Shown piece by piece: positions 21,813 through 23,686 of a stretch of 23,686 bases of DNA. A program made the position numbers and the translations under genes. The notes beneath the pieces are model-generated. The model searched no databases. It saw only the letters and a list, made by a program, of their open reading frames with translations, and was not told the origin of the DNA. The stretch is from DATKMS01 sp041497995 (GTDB taxonomy: Bacteria; Desulfobacterota; Binatia; HRBIN30): NCBI GenBank assembly GCA_041497995.1, contig JBGQHM010000063.1:1-23686 (forward strand), read 5' to 3'. Numbering within the stretch: the first letter of the stretch is position 1; each line of letters starts with the position of its first letter.

Positions 21813-23519
21813 TCACGTGCGCGTTCTAAGCAGGCGCGGGGCGATGATCAACGCCGCTCCAAAGAGGGCGAGGGAGCCGAAGAGGACGGACGGTTTTCCC
21901 GACGGGACGTCTTGGGTGACGAGCTTCGCTCCGGCGACGACCAGGAAAGGAATCACGAGCGTCTTCAACTGCGCGAAGCGCTCTTTCCTACTGAGGAAGG
22001 CGAGAAGGATTGCGGCCAGGGAAATGACCGCAGTGCGGAGAATCGACGATTCGGCCATTTCTGTTTGGCCGATCTCCGGTCGGAAGCCGAATGCGGTCGC
22101 CACGACCAGTGCGCCCAGTGTCACCGAGGTCAGCAGTGCCGCTGCAAGCCGAGTGCGCCCCCAAGTTTGCTCGAAGTGGATGTCGGAGGTTCGCGGGCGC
22201 ATGAGCATCACCGCCAGCGAGACGGCTAAGACGATCCAGGGCGCCGGTTGCAGCCAGAATGCGGGCGGCAAACTTCTTCCAGAAAGAATCAGCGTGCTCC
22301 CCCGCGCCAGCCCCGACGAATAGGCCGCGACCAAGAGATAGACCGCACCGTGAAGGCCGAGGCTGACGGATGCCGTGCGGCTGCCGGTTGCCGAGCAAAC
22401 AAGTGCGCTCAACGCGAGGACGATGGGAAGAGCGGCGCCGTGAAAGGTCAGGCAAGCCGAAACCAGTGCGGCCGTCGCCGCAGCGGCCGAGTAGACGATG
22501 AAGGTGCGACGCCTCTCGCTGTCGCGCCGGAGCGCATGGTACGCGCCGAAGTAGCAGGCGGCAGCAAACACAGCGATCGAGACCCCGAGCCCTGTCCGCA
22601 TGTCGGGCGCGCCGACTGACACGCCCACGAGGCTGCCGAGGCCGATCAGCAGAACGACAATGGCCTGAGCGACTTCGAGGAATGTGAGGTTGCGGTTCCG
22701 CAGGAATACGAGGAAGGAGAACGTTCCGAAATAGACGGCACCGAACGCCGCCTGCACGAGGCACAGAAAGGCGAGGCTGAGTCCGGCGACCACCGACCCT
22801 TCCTCCGGCCCGCGTAGCCGCAACACGGCAGTGATGAGCACCCCGAAGTCGACGACCACCGAAACGAAGCCGCCGAGCAGGTACCATTCTCGATCGTAAG
22901 CGACGACGAGCGTTGCCAGCCCGAGGAGGAGCAGCGCGCTCAGGAAGGGCGGAACGGTATTGGTGGCGAACGCGAGCGCGAGCATCGTGAGCGCCGCCGG
23001 CGCTCCGATCACCAAGGCGAAGCCGCGCATTTCGCGGTGCCAGGCGACGACCAGCGGGATGGCGGTGAACGCCGTTACGGCGGCGGCGCTTTGCAGCGGC
23101 GTGAGGTATGCGAACTTCAGCGTGGTTTCCCACAACAGGGGGAAGCCGATCATCGCCGCAGACACGCCGTGAAATGTCGCGCTCTCGTAAGCATCCTTGC
23201 GCGCCGCGCGATCCGCCAAGAAGACCCAACACAAAGCGTACGTGATGCCGAAGAATGTCCCCGCCAGTTGCGGGAGCATGTTCGATTCGGTGAAGAAGCG
23301 GATGAGGAAGGCGCCGCCCAGGACAATGAGTGTCCGGCCGATCAGACCGACGATTGAAACGATCGACGCCTCTTCAATCAGGGGGCCGGTGGCCTCGCTC
23401 TCTTCCTCGAGTCCTGCCGCCGTGGCCGGAACGCCTTCGACCAGTCGGCGCTCGATCACCTCGAGCCGACGCTCGATCGCCTCCAGTCTCTCTTCAAGGG
23501 GTCGGCTGTCACTCGGCAT
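21813..23519 (-). CDS. DUF2339-like multi-pass membrane protein
   Basis: This 568-residue protein starts with a short charged coiled coil (about 7-28, EERLEAIERRLEVIERRL), then a linker and about 14-16 hydrophobic segments filling the rest. An N-terminal coiled coil followed by many helices resembles the DUF2339 family of predicted membrane proteins, whose function is unknown. No catalytic motif or transporter signature is recognised. ATG 23519 is used; its ribosome binding site is weak. The gene is convergent with the pentaheme cytochrome and shows no link to the respiratory genes. Confidence 0.75.
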   Translation of the reverse strand: MPSDSRPLEERLEAIERRLEVIERRLVEGVPATAAGLEEESEATGPLIEEASIVSIVGLIGRTLIVLGGAFLIRFFTESNMLPQLAGTFFGITYALCWVFLADRAARKDAYESATFHGVSAAMIGFPLLWETTLKFAYLTPLQSAAAVTAFTAIPLVVAWHREMRGFALVIGAPAALTMLALAFATNTVPPFLSALLLLGLATLVVAYDREWYLLGGFVSVVVDFGVLITAVLRLRGPEEGSVVAGLSLAFLCLVQAAFGAVYFGTFSFLVFLRNRNLTFLEVAQAIVVLLIGLGSLVGVSVGAPDMRTGLGVSIAVFAAACYFGAYHALRRDSERRRTFIVYSAAAATAALVSACLTFHGAALPIVLALSALVCSATGSRTASVSLGLHGAVYLLVAAYSSGLARGSTLILSGRSLPPAFWLQPAPWIVLAVSLAVMLMRPRTSDIHFEQTWGRTRLAAALLTSVTLGALVVATAFGFRPEIGQTEMAESSILRTAVISLAAILLAFLSRKERFAQLKTLVIPFLVVAGAKLVTQDVPSGKPSVLFGSLALFGAALIIAPRLLRTRT

Positions 23520-23686
23520 AGGGCGTTCCGCTGCCGTTCCGGATCGCCGCAGCTGCCGGCCGCGATTCCGGCTGTGGTGTCGTTGGAATCTCTGCTGGAG
23601 TCAGCATATGGCTTGCCATTGGAGGGATGGTGCGCCTACCGGAAGCCTTGCACACGATTCCGGCGGCCTCGTTGGGGGTCGATCGC
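23509..23686 (-). CDS. Possible C-terminal end of another gene (cut by window edge)
   Basis: A minus-strand frame is open from the right edge to TGA at 23511-23509, overlapping the start of the membrane-protein gene by 11 bases, as operon neighbours often do. It encodes 58 residues, Pro/Ala-rich (TPAEIPTTPQPESRP), with no recognisable family. It may equally be an open stretch by chance. Confidence 0.25.
   Translation of the reverse strand, partial: RSTPNEAAGIVCKASGRRTIPPMASHMLTPAEIPTTPQPESRPAAAAIRNGSGTPYAE

Overview
This is a high-GC bacterial chromosome segment with no rRNA, tRNA, CRISPR array, transposase or integrase in view. Gene content (acyl-CoA-type phosphotransferase, DtxR-FeoA fusion, many c-type cytochromes, a porin-cytochrome fusion, a Rieske/cytochrome b operon, a lysyl-oxidase-like protein) fits an environmental Gram-negative bacterium, perhaps an uncultivated Deltaproteobacteria/Binatota-like lineage. 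That placement is inference with low confidence.

Left edge (1 to about 1870): remains of an integron gene-cassette array. Two attC-like recombination sites can be folded by eye (123-188 and 1378-1468). Between and around them are small cassette-type genes: the tail of a DUF4926-like protein, a DUF1801 protein, a membrane protein that seems to have lost its 5' end, and a decayed toxin-antitoxin pair. The toxin stops after 35 codons and the antitoxin has no usual start codon.

Iron homeostasis and metabolism (1892 to about 9146): a hemerythrin (minus strand) diverges from a tight feo operon made of FeoB, a 66-residue Cys-rich protein and a DtxR-like/FeoA fusion, joined by ATGA and TGATG overlaps. 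Next come a small membrane protein, a phosphotransferase gene with a conserved-hypothetical partner, and a DadA-type FAD amine oxidoreductase.

Respiratory region (about 9150 to 21768): this is the core of the window. Seven genes on the plus strand, closely spaced from 9603 to 16897, encode a Cyc2-like outer-membrane cytochrome-porin, a BamE-like periplasmic protein, a monoheme cytochrome c, a GltD-like NAD(P)H/FAD/Fe-S oxidoreductase, a Rieske protein, a long cytochrome b and a membrane-anchored pentaheme cytochrome c. Read together they suggest a path in which electrons enter at the outer membrane from an extracellular donor (Fe(II) is the best guess), cross the periplasm on cytochrome c, and reach a Rieske/cytochrome b complex with its own cytoplasmic NAD(P) module. 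Such a complex could drive uphill NAD(P)+ reduction. On the minus strand follow a NapH-like polyferredoxin with TPRs and a lysyl-oxidase-like protein with a CX4CH motif. A modular pentaheme cytochrome diverges from them.

Right edge (21813 to 23686): a DUF2339-like multi-pass membrane protein on the minus strand, possibly preceded by the end of another gene. Function assignments rest on motifs read by eye; no database search was run.
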